A DNA stretch of 64,000 nt from Sorghum bicolor (taxonomy: Eukaryota > Streptophyta > Magnoliopsida > Poales > Poaceae). Each line of letters begins with the position of its first letter. Positions within the stretch are counted from its first letter, which is position 1. The notes beneath the pieces are model-generated. The model saw only the letters and a program-made list of their open reading frames with translations. It was not told the origin of the DNA and did no database searches. Where the stretch lies: assembly GCF_000003195.3 (NCBI RefSeq), contig NC_012877.2:24509838-24573837 (forward strand), in the 5' to 3' direction. Below are positions 44,796-56,249 of this stretch, piece after piece. Made by a program: the position numbers and the translations under genes.

Positions 44796-47700
44796 ATTGG
44801 TATATTTTGTCGGACTAACCCCTGCAGAAAAAAAACTTTCAACATCGATTTGGGAAGTCCTGAGATAAACTCACATCGGAGATGAAGAGAGACACACATG
44901 AAGTTTAACAATTTGCACAAGAAGGACATAGCTCATTTATCATAGAGAGATGATCAATGGAAGGAGACAAAGTACATAAACAAGATACACAACCACTACG
45001 AATGGGAAGCTTCCACAAGGTGAGATGGTACCATCACTCTTCAATTAAGGTAACATCTTAAGATATGTGGCTATCACTTTTATAAGCTTCTCCTTGGTTC
45101 TAGCGTTCACATAAATAAAGAGACAAACATGTATGATTTATAACTCTAAATTAACGAACCCAACTGATTCAGCATGTTTAGTCCTTTAATCCTTGTTCCT
45201 AGTACTACCTCCATGATCCCACACTCCTAATCATATGAGCTAAAATGTTACACATTCAATCTTTGAGAGATATAAAGAAAAAGACATATACATAGATAGA
45301 TTATCTTTCCATAAGGTTGAGCGATCTGATCTGACAAATGTTATAAGTACTACACTCATGAACTTATCATCCATCAACTTTGTCTTGCTCACTATGCTTA
45401 AGGTTAGAGAAGAACAAATACGCTTTTAGTTCTGTTGGTGTTTTCCACCAACAGGACCCATGCACTTGATCTGTGCCTTGTCTATATGAGCAGGTAAACT
45501 TGGAGCAAAACATGGTGGAGTTTTATAACTCTCAGACTCTACCAAGTAAAGGACCTGGATCTACGAGCACAAACACACTGAGCAGGATACTGCCAACGCC
45601 GCACTTCGAACTACTGGGCAAACGAAGAACATGGGTGACACCATATCAAGAGGAGCAGACGTCAAGGTCCGCACCTGAATCAAATGACGCACCTGAAGAA
45701 TGAACACGGTGAGAAGTCTTGTTCAGAAGACTTAAAACATTGAACCCTTGCCGAAAGGTAAAACCAGTAGTTATCCATCTTTATCCTTTCTGCATTCCCT
45801 TTTTCCTTAAATTATTTACTTTCCTTAAATGGCTTGTTAGTTAATCATGCTATATTGAAAAGAAACTAAAAAGGTTAAAAATAGTAAGCCCCATGTGAGT
45901 ATGCTCATGGCATAAAACCCATAAGTACATTCACTTTGGTGGCGTAAAAATAAAATAAATATATTCCTGTCCTATAGAAATAAAAATATAAAAAAATAAA
46001 TTTATGATCCTACCAAAAAGAGTAATATTTATTAGAGGAAGCTCAACATGATAAAGGCTAGATATTTATGCTAACACTTAACCAGTCCCACAAAGCTTTG
46101 TTGTCTATTTGAGCTCCACAGAATTCAGAGATCAAAGAAGACTAGCAGACAGAGGACATCCTAATCGCTGTCAGGGTGCTGCCGACATTCAAATACACCT
46201 CCACCACCTGCTAGCTACATCAGAAGAAATTACATCGAAATCCAGCTTGGGGGAGAGCACCCCCATTTATCCAGCTAAGTGTTTCTACTCATGTTTATAC
46301 TTTACTCAAATAATAAAAAGATGCATAATCATAAAAAACCCAAATAAAGATTTTGTGCTTATATATATATATCTTTTCTTAGTTTGCTAAATAAATAAAT
46401 AAATAAAGCTTGCTATGAACCCTCATGATAAGCTCTCACATGGAAATGACGAATAATTGCTCTGCCATGATTAGTTCTCAAAATTGAAATCTCTCTCATG
46501 TTTAGGCATGACTGTTATGAATTAAGATTTGCTCTAAACCTGAACTTGTGGGAAGAGTACTTGATCTAAAGTCTAAGTCGTTAACGGATATGATATGGGA
46601 AGGTTGAGCTGTTGTTTATCTGTTTCTAGAGATGCTAGAATTCTGGAGAATTTTATATTTGAAAATATTTAAAATGTTGCATGATGAGTTCCTGTATGAT
46701 GAGAGTTTAAAATCCTACCACAGCCATATATACATGCTTATTAGACTATGAACCATATATTTACTTTTACTACTTATGAGCATTGAGTGTGGTCAAGCTG
46801 TGTAGACCCTTAGAAGCTTGTCATGCGCTTAAAATCAAGATTCACTTGCACGATCACTCATACATGCTGCTTCTACTCCGGAAGCATGCATCCACATACA
46901 TCCACTCATTTCCATCTCCTGATTTACCCAAAATTATTCTACTCCTATCCAGGAGAGAATAGCCAAAAACATTATCCTATCTCTGTTATTCCCAGTGAAA
47001 TTAATGCTCGAGATATTTTGATTACTACCACTTGCTACATTATTCTAGGAGGGTGAGTGCTCTGAAAAAAAAAGTGAATACGAGGAAATAAAAAGGGGCA
47101 AGTGCCCGGAACCTTAAAAGAAAAGAAAAAGTGAGATGAGAGGTAAAAATGGACAAGTGTCCGACAGTAGAATTAGGGGTACAAGATACCCACCTGAGAG
47201 AAAAGAAAAAGAAAATATAGAGCATCTCATTCCTCTCAAAAACCTTCAAAGTGCAAGAAAGGTATGTATCCCCTCAAAAGAGCAAAAGTAGAATTAGACT
47301 TTCACCATTATTTTCACCATTATCACCATAATCACCATACACCATTCATTCACCACACATGCACATCTTGATTTGACTTATTGACTTATTTCTCTAGATC
47401 CATGATTTGACTATGCAATAAATGTCTTATAAGTATGTATTAGTTGTCTCCCACCTATGAGCTCCAGATATCAAAACCTTATTAGAGTAGGGTGAGAGAG
47501 AAGGCAATATCACTATGCCTCATACCAAAAATACCACATACTTTGAGAGAAGGCATATACCATCACTGCCTTGGTAAGGATCTAAAAATACCACAAAAGA
47601 GAGAATTGAGAGAGTCATACAAAGGAATCTCTGAGTTTTATTTGAAAATCTGCAAAAACTCCAGAGCTATAGTTGATCAAGAACAAGAGACATGACGCTT

Positions 47701-47930
47701 GACTTCACCGTTCTGTCTTTTAACCGCTCAAGACACAAGTGACGGTTGCAAGCCCCATGGTGGAAGGTAAAATGAGTAAGTTTTAAATCTTAACAGTTTA
47801 CCCTAACCTAGAGATGAGATCTTGTTTAAACGCATGTGTACCTTTAAGGCATAAAACCACTACAGAAACTCTTGAGTCCATTCTTGCTCAGGGACGAGCA
47901 AGAGGTAAGCTTGGGGGAGTTGTTGACGGT
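44796..47930 (+). other. A interior, 3' non-coding region
   Basis: Mostly the shared Athila-like 3' module also seen in E, H and K (for example the TAAGCCCCATGTGAGTATG block at 45886). A perfect hairpin CTGTTGGTG / CACCAACAG lies at 45432-45454. An open frame at 45473-45703 occupies the place where the K gag-protease frame ends and may be its remnant; I see no domain in it. The purine tract is GCTTGGGGGAG (47919-47929). Confidence 0.65.
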
Positions 47931-49036
47931 CCTTAAGTACCAAATATAATCATCAAATAAATAAAGAAAAGGATCCAAATGCAACCAACACCCAGACTCA
48001 GGGTTTTATCTGACAGAATTCCATGAGTTTTGGTGTTTGTCTATTTTTGCAGGGGGTGATCAGGAAATATGGAGGAAAGGCCCACATGTCGGGTTTACAT
48101 AGAGATATTAACGTGCCATGCAATTTTCTATCATCTGGAAGACTCCAGAAGCCACGGGAACGAACGAGAAGGCAATCGGGCCCGGGGGCAGGGCGCCCGC
48201 CCTAGTCCTTAGGGCGCCCACCCTCCTATTCTGCCCAATGAGAGTACAACTCGGGGATTATGGTCCACCGACCTAAAGGATCAAGAATAACCATTCAATC
48301 AATGTCGGTTTGATCCGACAGCCCAGATTCCCTTGAGGGGACTATATAAGTAGACCCCCTGGCCCCTAGAGGAGGCACCCCTTGATCCCTAATCATTATT
48401 CATAGACAGAGCAAAAGCTAGGGTTTGGAGATGAGAGCTCTCCTCTCATCTCTAAACTAGAGTAGATCTAGATAGTAGCGAGATGGAGAGCGAGGGAGGA
48501 TTGGAGGAGAGGTCGGACTGTCGGTTCTTCCTCCGGTTGTATTTCGTCATGATCAAGCTCTAATCAAGCTTGCTCATGGGATGACTCTAGTAATCTACTT
48601 CTAATTCATTATGCAATTACTAATCATGTATGTTCTGGTTCACAACTCTTTTGGGTACTTCTAATCTATAGGACCCTATTGGTTAGAGTTGTAGTATAGG
48701 TGTAAGCGTGGTGCTTAGACCTAGATTACTTGTGGATATCCCCTGTTTAGCTGGATCGTGTGGTAGGCCGCGTAGGTGACAGTTACGTTGGTCCCTTGTA
48801 GTCCACCTCCTATTAGCAGGACGGGTAGGGTTTATCGGCCTATGGATAAGCATCCTTTGTGGTGTATTCTTATCACGTGGTTTGTCCCAGACATAGACAT
48901 ACCCCTTTGAAGTAGAGAAACCATAGTTATCCTCTCTATTTTGCTACCATCGACCATATACTAGATTGCTCTACTCTCTATTCCCATATTATCACCCATT
49001 GTTATCTTACCTTTAATATTGTTCTTATTCAATTCT
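47931..49036 (+). repeat. 3' LTR of element A, truncated
   Basis: Starts TGTTGACGGTCCTTAAG after the purine tract and follows the 5' LTR for 1106 bp, then stops in the middle of the AATTCT (49031-49036) shared with 27276-27281. The last roughly 230 bp and the right TSD are missing. The next base begins H gag. Confidence 0.88.
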
Positions 49037-49794
49037 CCTATCTCCACAAGAGTTCTGGCTTGTGATATGGTAAGTGATATGAATGCTCCTCCAGCTGCAG
49101 CATCCATGGTCTCTCGGGCACTGTTGCCGAGCCCATGATAAAACGTCTGAATTAGTAGCCAACTCTCCGTTCCATGATGGGGACATTCCAGGATGTAGTC
49201 TTGGAAGCGCTCCCATGCTTCTGGAACAGATTCATCATGTTGTTGCTGAAAACTTGTAATTTTCCCACGGAGAGCATTGGTCTTGCCTATGGGAAAGAAC
49301 TTAGCCAAAAAGTTCGTGGAGCAGAGTGCCCACGTAGTATTCTTCTCCTCTGTAGCGTAGAACCACTGCTTCGCTCTCCCCAACAGTGAGAGTGGGAAGA
49401 GGCGAAGTAGTATAGCATCTATGGGGACTCCTGATATGGTGAATGTGTTGCAAATCTCCAGGAAGTGTTGAAGATGAGCACTAGCATCTTCGTGTGCCTT
49501 CCCACAGAACTGGTTGGATTGCACCATGTTGATAAGTCTAGGCTTGAGCTCAAAGTTGCCGTTGATATCTGCAGCAGGTCCAGTATGGATGTTGTCCGTA
49601 GTGGGCGATGAAAACTCGCGGATCGATTTGTTCGCCATGGCTCCAAACTCTGAAGACAAGTTCCGGTGATCTTCTTGATTGGATGAAGCTTCTTGCTGAA
49701 GTGTTGATGATCTCTTCTTGAGCTCGGCTCTTGTTTTTCTGAATAACGCTTCGGGATTGTCAACAAAATTTCCTGGAAGATGTCTTCTATTCAT
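49037..49794 (-). pseudogene. H gag N-terminal part
   Basis: Start MNRRHLPGNFVDNPEAL at 49794. An open frame of about 250 codons with typical Athila gag blocks: LLRLFPLSLLGRAKQWFY (about 49365-49420), FFPIGKTNALRGKI, AWERFQDYILECPHHG and IQTFYHGLGNSARETMDAAAGG (about 49085-49160). It is uninterrupted up to the junction with element A, and continues on the other side at 26170. About 30 bases of H at the junction are lost relative to the K copy. Confidence 0.88.
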
Positions 49795-51316
49795 ACATTA
49801 CCCTGCATAAGATAAAATAGAAAATAACGGGGTAAAACTGTATGAGAAAATTGATAAGCTCAATCATATTAATACCGATGTAGCATTTTAACCGGGAAGT
49901 ATTCCAGGTATCGTTATTTATATTTTTACCACTAGGAAGGGATTAGCAATCATCAATGTTGATTATAGAATGAAATATAAGATTGAGTGTCTATCATTGC
50001 ATATATAATTGAGAACAATTATCTATCTCTTTCATACAGGGATAAGTGTCACATAAAGGATATATAAAGTAATGAATAGTGACAAACATAATTAATATGA
50101 TCAGCATAACTTAGCCACATATAAATATGATAAGCACCTCAATTAGATATTCTAGCAAGTCATTAGCATGGAATTAGGATGAACTACAAGAATATTTTCT
50201 AAGTTATTCTCAACTATACAGTCTAGCATATCATAGTTAGTGCAATTATACTTAGCAATCATTGCGAGACAGGACTACGCCCATGCATAGTGATATTATC
50301 AAGGAATATGAGAAACATCGCAATCACTCCCCTGTAATAATGTTGTTGTGCCAGCCCAATACACGAGAGGGGGACTATATAAAAAATCAATGGAGCTGTC
50401 ACTACCACGAACTACCCCGCGATCTGGCATATAGGGTACAGTCAGGTATAAGCACCACGCCTACACAGTATCTATCATTTACCCATGGATCCAATGGATA
50501 AATGCTATATGATCCTAAACATGTATATAAATCAAATCTAACTAAGACGAGTATTTAACTATGATAAACTAAGAACAATATAATTGCGAATATAAACAAG
50601 TAGAGCAAAGTCATAACCAATATATTGAAGTAGAACAAAGTCATATTCATAATATTGAAGAACAAAGATGAACAATTGAAGAACAATAGAGAATTACCAA
50701 GAATCCTCTTGACAGATCCGGAAACCAATCGAAGATTGACTCCTTCTAGTTCTAATCCTATGTAGCTATGCTAATCTAGATATCTAATTGATGTGGTGGC
50801 TCTAGGCTTGATCAGAGGCTTCTTCTCCCTTGATGAATAATGAATTAGGGTTGAGAGGTCCTCTCCTCCAGGGGCCAGGGGGTCTAGTTTTATAGTCCTT
50901 CCATGTGAATATGGGCCGTCGGATCAAACCGACATTGATTGAACGGTTATCCTTGATCCTTTAGGTCGGTGGAGCGTAATCCCAAAAGAGAGTCCTGATT
51001 GGACTCCGGAGGGGGGCGGGCGCCCTGGTCCCTAGGGCAGGCGCCCTGGGCCAGGCTCCATTCTACCTCCACTCCGTTCCCGTGGCTTCTGGAGTCTTCT
51101 AGATGTAAGATAATTGTGCGGCACGTTAATGTCTCTATGTAATCCCGACGTGTGGGCCTTTCTTCCGTATTTCCTGATAACCCCCTACAGAAATAGACAA
51201 ACACCAAAACTTGTGGAATTCTGTGAGACAAAACCCTTAGTCTGGATGTTGGTTGCATTTGGATCCTTTTCTTTGTTTATTTGATAATTAAATTTGATAT
51301 TTAAGGACCGTCAACA
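49795..51316 (-). repeat. 5' LTR remnant and leader of element H
   Basis: The minus-strand start TGTTGACGGTCCTTAAATATC at 51316 is followed by the CTTGG TSD. The LTR runs to about 49869, where it joins directly to the gag leader (49795-49868). Compared with K, about 280 bp are missing, namely the LTR end and primer site. The breakpoint has TTAAT-type microhomology. The minus-strand TATA is ACTATAAAAC (about 50885-50894). Confidence 0.88.
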
Positions 51317-51321
51317 CTTGG

Positions 51322-52787
51322 TACTTAGAGTTTTCATGATAGTTCAAAAGAAAGCACATAGTTTATTCGGACTCCTCATTTATCACTCTCTCAAACTCCT
51401 GAGTTTGTAAAGCCATCTTACCAAGGCATACTGAGCCCTTCTTGCTACATCCTACATCTATCAGGCTTATGTGGAGCTTGGTAGGAAAAAACAAGGTAGC
51501 ATATCATGCATTGTATTTATTGTAAAGTCAATGCAAGGATCTAAGGATAGGAGTGTCATAGTCCGAGATCAAGATGTGCAAGTGTGTATGATATGAGAAT
51601 GATAACTAGATAGCTCCTTTATTGACTTTGCTCTCTCTATTTCTTTGTTTCTATGAGACAAGGCTAGCTTTTTTTCTTTTTTCTTTTTTTAGCCTCTGCT
51701 TTTGGGTCTCATCTATAATTAACTCTTAGAGAGAGATTCTATACTATTGAGCATATGGAGCATCTATATTTGTGGGATGGAATGGGATGTTGCGTGCTCC
51801 CAGTGTAGGAGTGGCACGAAATGTGGTGTGTGCGATCTGGATCTTAGGACTATGACAAAAACTCTCACTATAATCTACATGATTTGACCAAATTCAATAC
51901 ATATGCAAGCTACAGACAAGGGTTGTTTCAGACATACATGTTTTGGCTCTGGTAGGGATTTCATTGCTAATGAGGAGTGAATAAAACTATGGTTTTATGA
52001 TATTTAAAATAAAATTCTAAGTACCTTGAACAGAATTGGTGTGATGAGCTTAGAACTATGTCACTTTCATCAACAACTTAGTCAAAATGCATTCCTATAT
52101 AATTTTGTACCCATAAGCATAAACATATGCTAGAATAAACTATGTGTCACATATGGATATTTAAATGCCAAAACTCAAGTTAGTCATGTGAATTAAATTT
52201 CATTTTATACAATTAGAGTAGAGGAGGGAAAAGTAAGGATGAGAGGGAGTAAAGGATGCAAACCAAACATGAAGATATGGGTCATCGTGTTGATGCTGGC
52301 TAGTGGGCCCGGGGTCACCAGGTGGGGTCGACCGACCCTGCCCTGGTGTGCCCAGGGTGGCCCCTGTGTTCCCCTCGACGTGTGGAGTGTTGCCGTGACG
52401 TCAGTTTTCCGGGTGGTGGAAAACCTCGGGTCGACCAACCGGGCCTTTGGGTCAATATTTAGCGTGTCAACTCGGGTCTGTGCTCCTGACCAAAGTGTGT
52501 GCTTTGTTTCGTCTAGTGAGGACATTGGGTGGATTGGCCGATCCCCCACAGTTTTGGTTTTCTGTGTTCTGGATTTCAACAACACGAATGAAATCACGTG
52601 CGCATGTTCTGCTGGTGGCAACACACCAGTAGAACTCTAAGTCTTATTTTATTCCAACTAGGCTTTTTATTCAAGAATTCAAATATTGTAGGAACTTTAA
52701 CAAGGGAAAATCAAAAGGGAAATTGAACTAAAGAAGTCGAAATGGACTAATTTAAAACTAAGTGCCTAATAATCTAATTAAAGTAAA
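51322..52787 (-). other. F interior, 3' non-coding region
   Basis: Non-coding on the minus strand. The part 52230-52640 is GC-rich and holds GGTCGACCGACCC-type motifs (52327-52339, 52430-52441); open frames exist there on both strands but none resembles a protein. The rest is AT-rich and resembles the general style of the H and A 3' modules. Confidence 0.5.
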
Positions 52788-53563
52788 CTAGGGAGAGGGG
52801 ATCTCTAGTAGATCCTCTCTATTGATTGCCTTAACGTTCCTCTTGATCTTCGCATTATTGCTAATGCGAAGATGGTTAAACTCGTCCGCCAAGTCCTGGT
52901 AGGCCATCTTTAGCTCTGACACGGTCTCCATGAGGGCCGTGTTCTTCTTGCGCAGGACACCAGTGACGTGGAGGATCTTCTCCACATCGCTCTTCTCCTG
53001 CTCCCCCTCAAATTGGCCAGGAGGGGCTCTGATGGGAGGTGGAGACAGCCGATGGCGAACGGAGCCGCTGGTGGAGTCGTTGGACTCCCTCAGGGCCCTC
53101 CGCTCTTTGGTTTCCAACGACCGGATGAGTTTCTTCCCCATCCCAAGCCCTGCGCTCATAATCTTGCACAACGGCGGTGAAGCTAGGGTGTANNNNNNNN
53201 NNNNNNNNNNNNNNNNNNNNNNNNNNNNNNNNNNNNNNNNNNNNNNNNNNNNNNNNNNNNNNNNNNNNNNNNNNNNNNNNNNNNNNNNNNNNNNNNNNNN
53301 NNNNNNNNNNNNNNNNNNNNNNNNNNNNNNNNNNNNNNNNNNNNNNNNNNNNNNNNNNNNNNNNNNNNNNNNNNNNNNNNNNNNNNNNNNNNNNNNNNNN
53401 NNNNNNNNNNNNNNAGGTCGGTTGACCCAAAGACATGGTCGGCCGACCAGAGGTATGGCCCAACGGGCCCTCCGGTGGGTGGCACCATGGCCAGAGGCTC
53501 TGCCTTGATGACATCCAACGCCATGAGCTGCTCCAATTTCTCTGTAAGGGAGAGGGCAGGCAT
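52788..53563 (-). CDS. F post-integrase ORF, unknown function (interrupted by an assembly gap)
   Basis: Lies downstream of integrase on the minus strand, where Athila elements often have an extra ORF sometimes called env-like. A first piece (53415-53563) starts MPALSLTEKLEQLMALDV; after 222 unknown bases the frame continues to a stop at 52788. The C-terminal part (about 52800-52990) has heptad-like Leu/Val/Ala spacing (VEKILHVTGVLRKKNTALME) and may form a coiled coil. I see no signal peptide or membrane segment, so I make no envelope claim. The two pieces are in different nominal frames, but the gap size is only an estimate. Confidence 0.5.
53193..53414. other. Assembly gap (222 N)
   Basis: A run of N within the F post-integrase ORF. 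Its true length is unknown. Confidence 1.
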
Positions 53564-54333
53564 TGGTGAGTCAGGGCAGCGGATGATCTAGTTGTTCTTT
53601 GATGGAGGGGCCATGGCAAGGTGTTGGTGGTGATGGTGAGGTGTTCAAGAGTTCAGAATGGCTCCTTATTCGAGGTAGAAAGCAATGGGAGGAAGAAGAA
53701 GAGGAGGAGGGAGCTATTTGTAGGCTTAGGAGGATGTTCCTGGCCATATGAAATTTGAAAATCCACTTAGAGCATCGGAGGGATAATCAGGAGGATGAGA
53801 GTGATCTGAGACCATTTGGATCCCTTCAAAGATGGATTGGTCGACCGACTAATTTCAAAGTTTTGAAATTTTGAGTTCGTGGCGACCTTCCACACTCTGT
53901 TCTTTACGTGGCAAGGTGCCTAGGTGCACTAAGAGTTGGTCGGTCAACCCCCTCTTTGGGGCTTGGCTCGACCGGGGTTTGTACCCTAGCATCCCGGAGT
54001 CGTGACAGGCGTGGTGCCCTCTGGATCAACACTTACCTCGGTCGACCGACCCCCTTAGTGGGAGCCTGGCTCGACCAGGTGTGTCTCTCGGGCCACCCTT
54101 AGTCGTGACAGGTGTAGTGTCCTTTGGGTCGACACTTACCTCAGTCGACCGACCCCCTTAGTGTGAGTCTGGCTCGACCAGGTGTGTCTCTTGGGTCACC
54201 CAAGAGTTTATTGGGTGGCCTGACCCCTAAGTGTGCTAAGTCTTCACTCCATCTAGTGATCAAGCAATCAAGAAAATAGATTGACATATAGGTTTTAGTT
54301 GATGGGGTTTAGAACAAATTCTATCGTGTCTAC
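53564..54333 (-). other. F spacer between integrase and the next ORF, with 103-bp tandem repeats
   Basis: Two and a half to three direct units of about 103 bp: about 53936-54035, 54036-54138 and 54139-54205. Each has GGTCGACCGACCCCCTTAG-like text and a GCTCGACCAGG half-site. The spacer also has a GA-rich segment (53680-53715) and no coding frame. Confidence 0.7.
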
Positions 54334-56249
54334 TTATTTTTCTAAAGGTTCATGTTCATAAAAGAGCTTGAGGCGATGACCATTTACCTTAAAGACGTTG
54401 CCATCGTTGTCCTAAAGCGTTACGGCTCCATGTGTTAAGGCGTCGATCACCAAGTACAGGCCTTCCCACTTGCTCCTCAGCTTCCCATGGCCAAAAAGTT
54501 TGACCCTGGAGTTGAACAAAAGAACTTTGTTCCTAGGATGGAACTCTTTTTCCTTGATTCACTTATCATGCCATCTTTTGGTTCTCTCCTTATAGATTCT
54601 GGAATTGTGATAAGCTTTCTCTCTCCATTCTTCCAGTTTTGAGATTTGAAGCTTTCGATTGAGGCCGGCTGAGGGCAGGTCCATATTCCATCTTTTTATG
54701 GCCCAATGTGCCCTATGCTCGAGCTCAACTGGTAAGTGGCATGTCTTTCAGTATACAAGATGGTATGGTGACATACTGAAGGGGGTCTTGTATGCGGTCC
54801 TATATGCCCAAAGTGCATCATGGAATTTGTTCACCCATCCTGTCCCCATTTCCTTGACAGTCTTTTGCAGAATGTTCTTGATTTGGTTATTTGAGGTTTC
54901 TGCTTGTCTGCTTGTTTGGGGATGATAATGTGTTCCCACATTGTGCCTTATCCCCACTTCCATTGGGAATTCACGGAATCTCCCGTCAATGAAGTGGCTG
55001 CCCCCATCACTAATAACCAACCTTGGGGTGCCAAATCTTGGGAAGATGATCTCCTAAAACATCTTTTTGGCATGTTTTGAGTCAGCTGCTCTGCAAGGCA
55101 ATGCTTCAACCCATTTGGACACGTAGTCCACTGCCACCAAGATGTACTCATAGCCTTGACATGGTGAGAATGGACCCATGTAATCTATTCCCCAGACATC
55201 AAACAACTCCACTTGAAGGTTGTTTGGGAGTGGCATGGCGTCACGGGTATTGATATTCCCATGTCGCTAACACCTCTCACACCTCTTGATGAAGTCTTGA
55301 GTGTCTTGGTACATGGTAGGCCAATAGAATCCACTTTGCCAAATTTTGGGATGGGTCCTGAATGTACCATAATGGCCTCCATATTCAGCTCCGTGGCACT
55401 TCTCAATGATTTGAACGGCTTCTTCCATAGGGACACATCTTCTTAGCACACCATCCTGGCAGACCCTATAGAGGTAAGGGTCGTCCCAAAGGTGCACTTG
55501 GCTCTACTTGATTTGCTTCTTCTTATCTACCCCAGTGGCACATAGCCAGAAACCATGTAATTGATGATGTTTGCGTACCACGGGTAGGCGGCTGACACCT
55601 TGAGGAGTGTGTCGTCCCAAAGATAGTCGTTGATTGGTAGATCATGTTTATCCTCAATCTACATTCTAGACAAGTGGTCTACGACCGAGTTCTCTAGTCC
55701 CTTTTTATCTTTTGTTTCTAAATCAAATTCTTGGAGTAGCAGGATCCATCTTATTAGCCTTGGTTTAGCATCTTTCTTAGTGAGCAGATATTTTAGTGTA
55801 GTGTGATCGGTGTAAATGATCACTTTTGCCCCTACTAAGTATGATCTAAACTTGTCTATAGCAAACACTATAGCTAAAAGTTCCTTTTCTGTTGTTGCAT
55901 AGTTTAGTTGTGGGCTAGTTAGTGTTTTGCTAGTGAAAGAGATAGCGTGATGCTTTTTATCTTTGGTCTATCCTAAGACAGCTCCTACAGCATAATCACT
56001 AGCATCACACATTATCTCAAAAGGAAGCGACCAATTAGGGGGTTGTATGATTGGTGTAGAGATAAGTACTTTCTTGAGGCAGTAAGAAGCAACTAAGCAC
56101 TCATCGTCAAAGTTAAAGGGTGCATCTTTAGCCAACAGGTTTGTTAAAGGTCTAGCAATTTGTGAAAAATCTTGTATAAACCTCCTATAAAAACCTACGT
56201 GACCAAGAAAACTGTGTACACCTCTAACATTCGTGGATGGTGGGAGCTG
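54334..56249 (-). pseudogene. F pol: RT C-terminus, RNase H and integrase
   Basis: Minus-strand order from 56249: RT connection block HSFLGHVGFYRRFIQDFS (about 56160-56215), RNase [18 protein letters not shown] (about 55970-56020) and [14 protein letters not shown] (about 55770-55815), integrase zinc region GGHYGTFRTHPKIW and RCERC (55267-55400), core [14 protein letters not shown] (about 55095-55140), ISDGGSHF (about 54995-55020), then HGKLRSKWEG (about 54465-54495). It ends at TAA 54334-54336. A few in-frame stops are present (near 55265, 55055, 54747). The N-terminal RT is cut by element J. It is better preserved than G pol. Confidence 0.88.

Larger units (their letters stand above)
26171..49036 (+). 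mobile_element. Element A: non-autonomous Athila-like element with gag, host of both CACTA transposons
   Basis: 5' LTR 26171-27508, tRNA-Asp primer site, gag, non-coding 3' region, purine tract (47919-47929), 3' LTR from 47931. CACTA-1 and CACTA-2 are removed to give about 7.7 kb of own sequence. No RT or integrase is present. It lies inside the H gag gene; the left flank is GTCCT (26166-26170), but the right end was lost with about 230 bp of the 3' LTR, so the TSD cannot be confirmed. H sequence resumes at 49037 in the expected order and strand. Confidence 0.88.
20469..51316 (-). mobile_element. Element H: non-autonomous Athila-like element with gag and two protease-like domains, split by element A
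   Basis: The 5-bp TSD CTTGG is exact (20464-20468 and 51317-51321). Minus-strand order: 5' LTR remnant (49869-51316), leader, gag start (49794), [element A 26171-49036], gag C-terminus with zinc knuckle, two retropepsin-like domains (to 24298), non-coding 3' region, purine tract, 3' LTR (20469-22120). No RT, RNase H or integrase lies between. Own length is about 8.0 kb. The 5' LTR has lost its last roughly 200 bp and the primer site by deletion, so this copy is dead. Confidence 0.9.
2108..56249 (-). mobile_element. Element F: Athila-type retrotransposon, scaffold for the nested insertions
   Basis: Minus-strand element, reading right to left: RT C-terminus (from 56249), RNase H, integrase, a post-integrase ORF, a non-coding 3' region, a purine tract (3518-3530) and the 3' LTR (2108-3517). 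Its interior is interrupted by G after 3678 (TSD AGTAC), by H after 20468 (TSD CTTGG) and by J at 56249/56250. The 5' LTR, gag and RT N-terminus lie beyond the right edge. Own sequence in the window is 2108-3678, 20434-20468 and 51322-56249. Confidence 0.8.

Noticed and set aside
49037..51316. A separate truncated element between A and F
   Set aside because: Strand, gag continuity with 26170 and the CTTGG duplication with 20464-20468 show that it is the 5' half of H.
52205..52640. Antiparallel 133- and 139-codon frames
   Set aside because: GC-rich F non-coding region with GTCGACC motifs; the frames are on both strands and neither resembles a protein.
52788..53563. Retroviral envelope gene in F
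   Set aside because: Position fits the env-like ORF of Athila elements, but no signal peptide, cleavage site or transmembrane segment is visible in the readable part.
53936..54205. CRISPR-like array
   Set aside because: Units are about 103 bp direct repeats without unique spacers, inside a plant retroelement.
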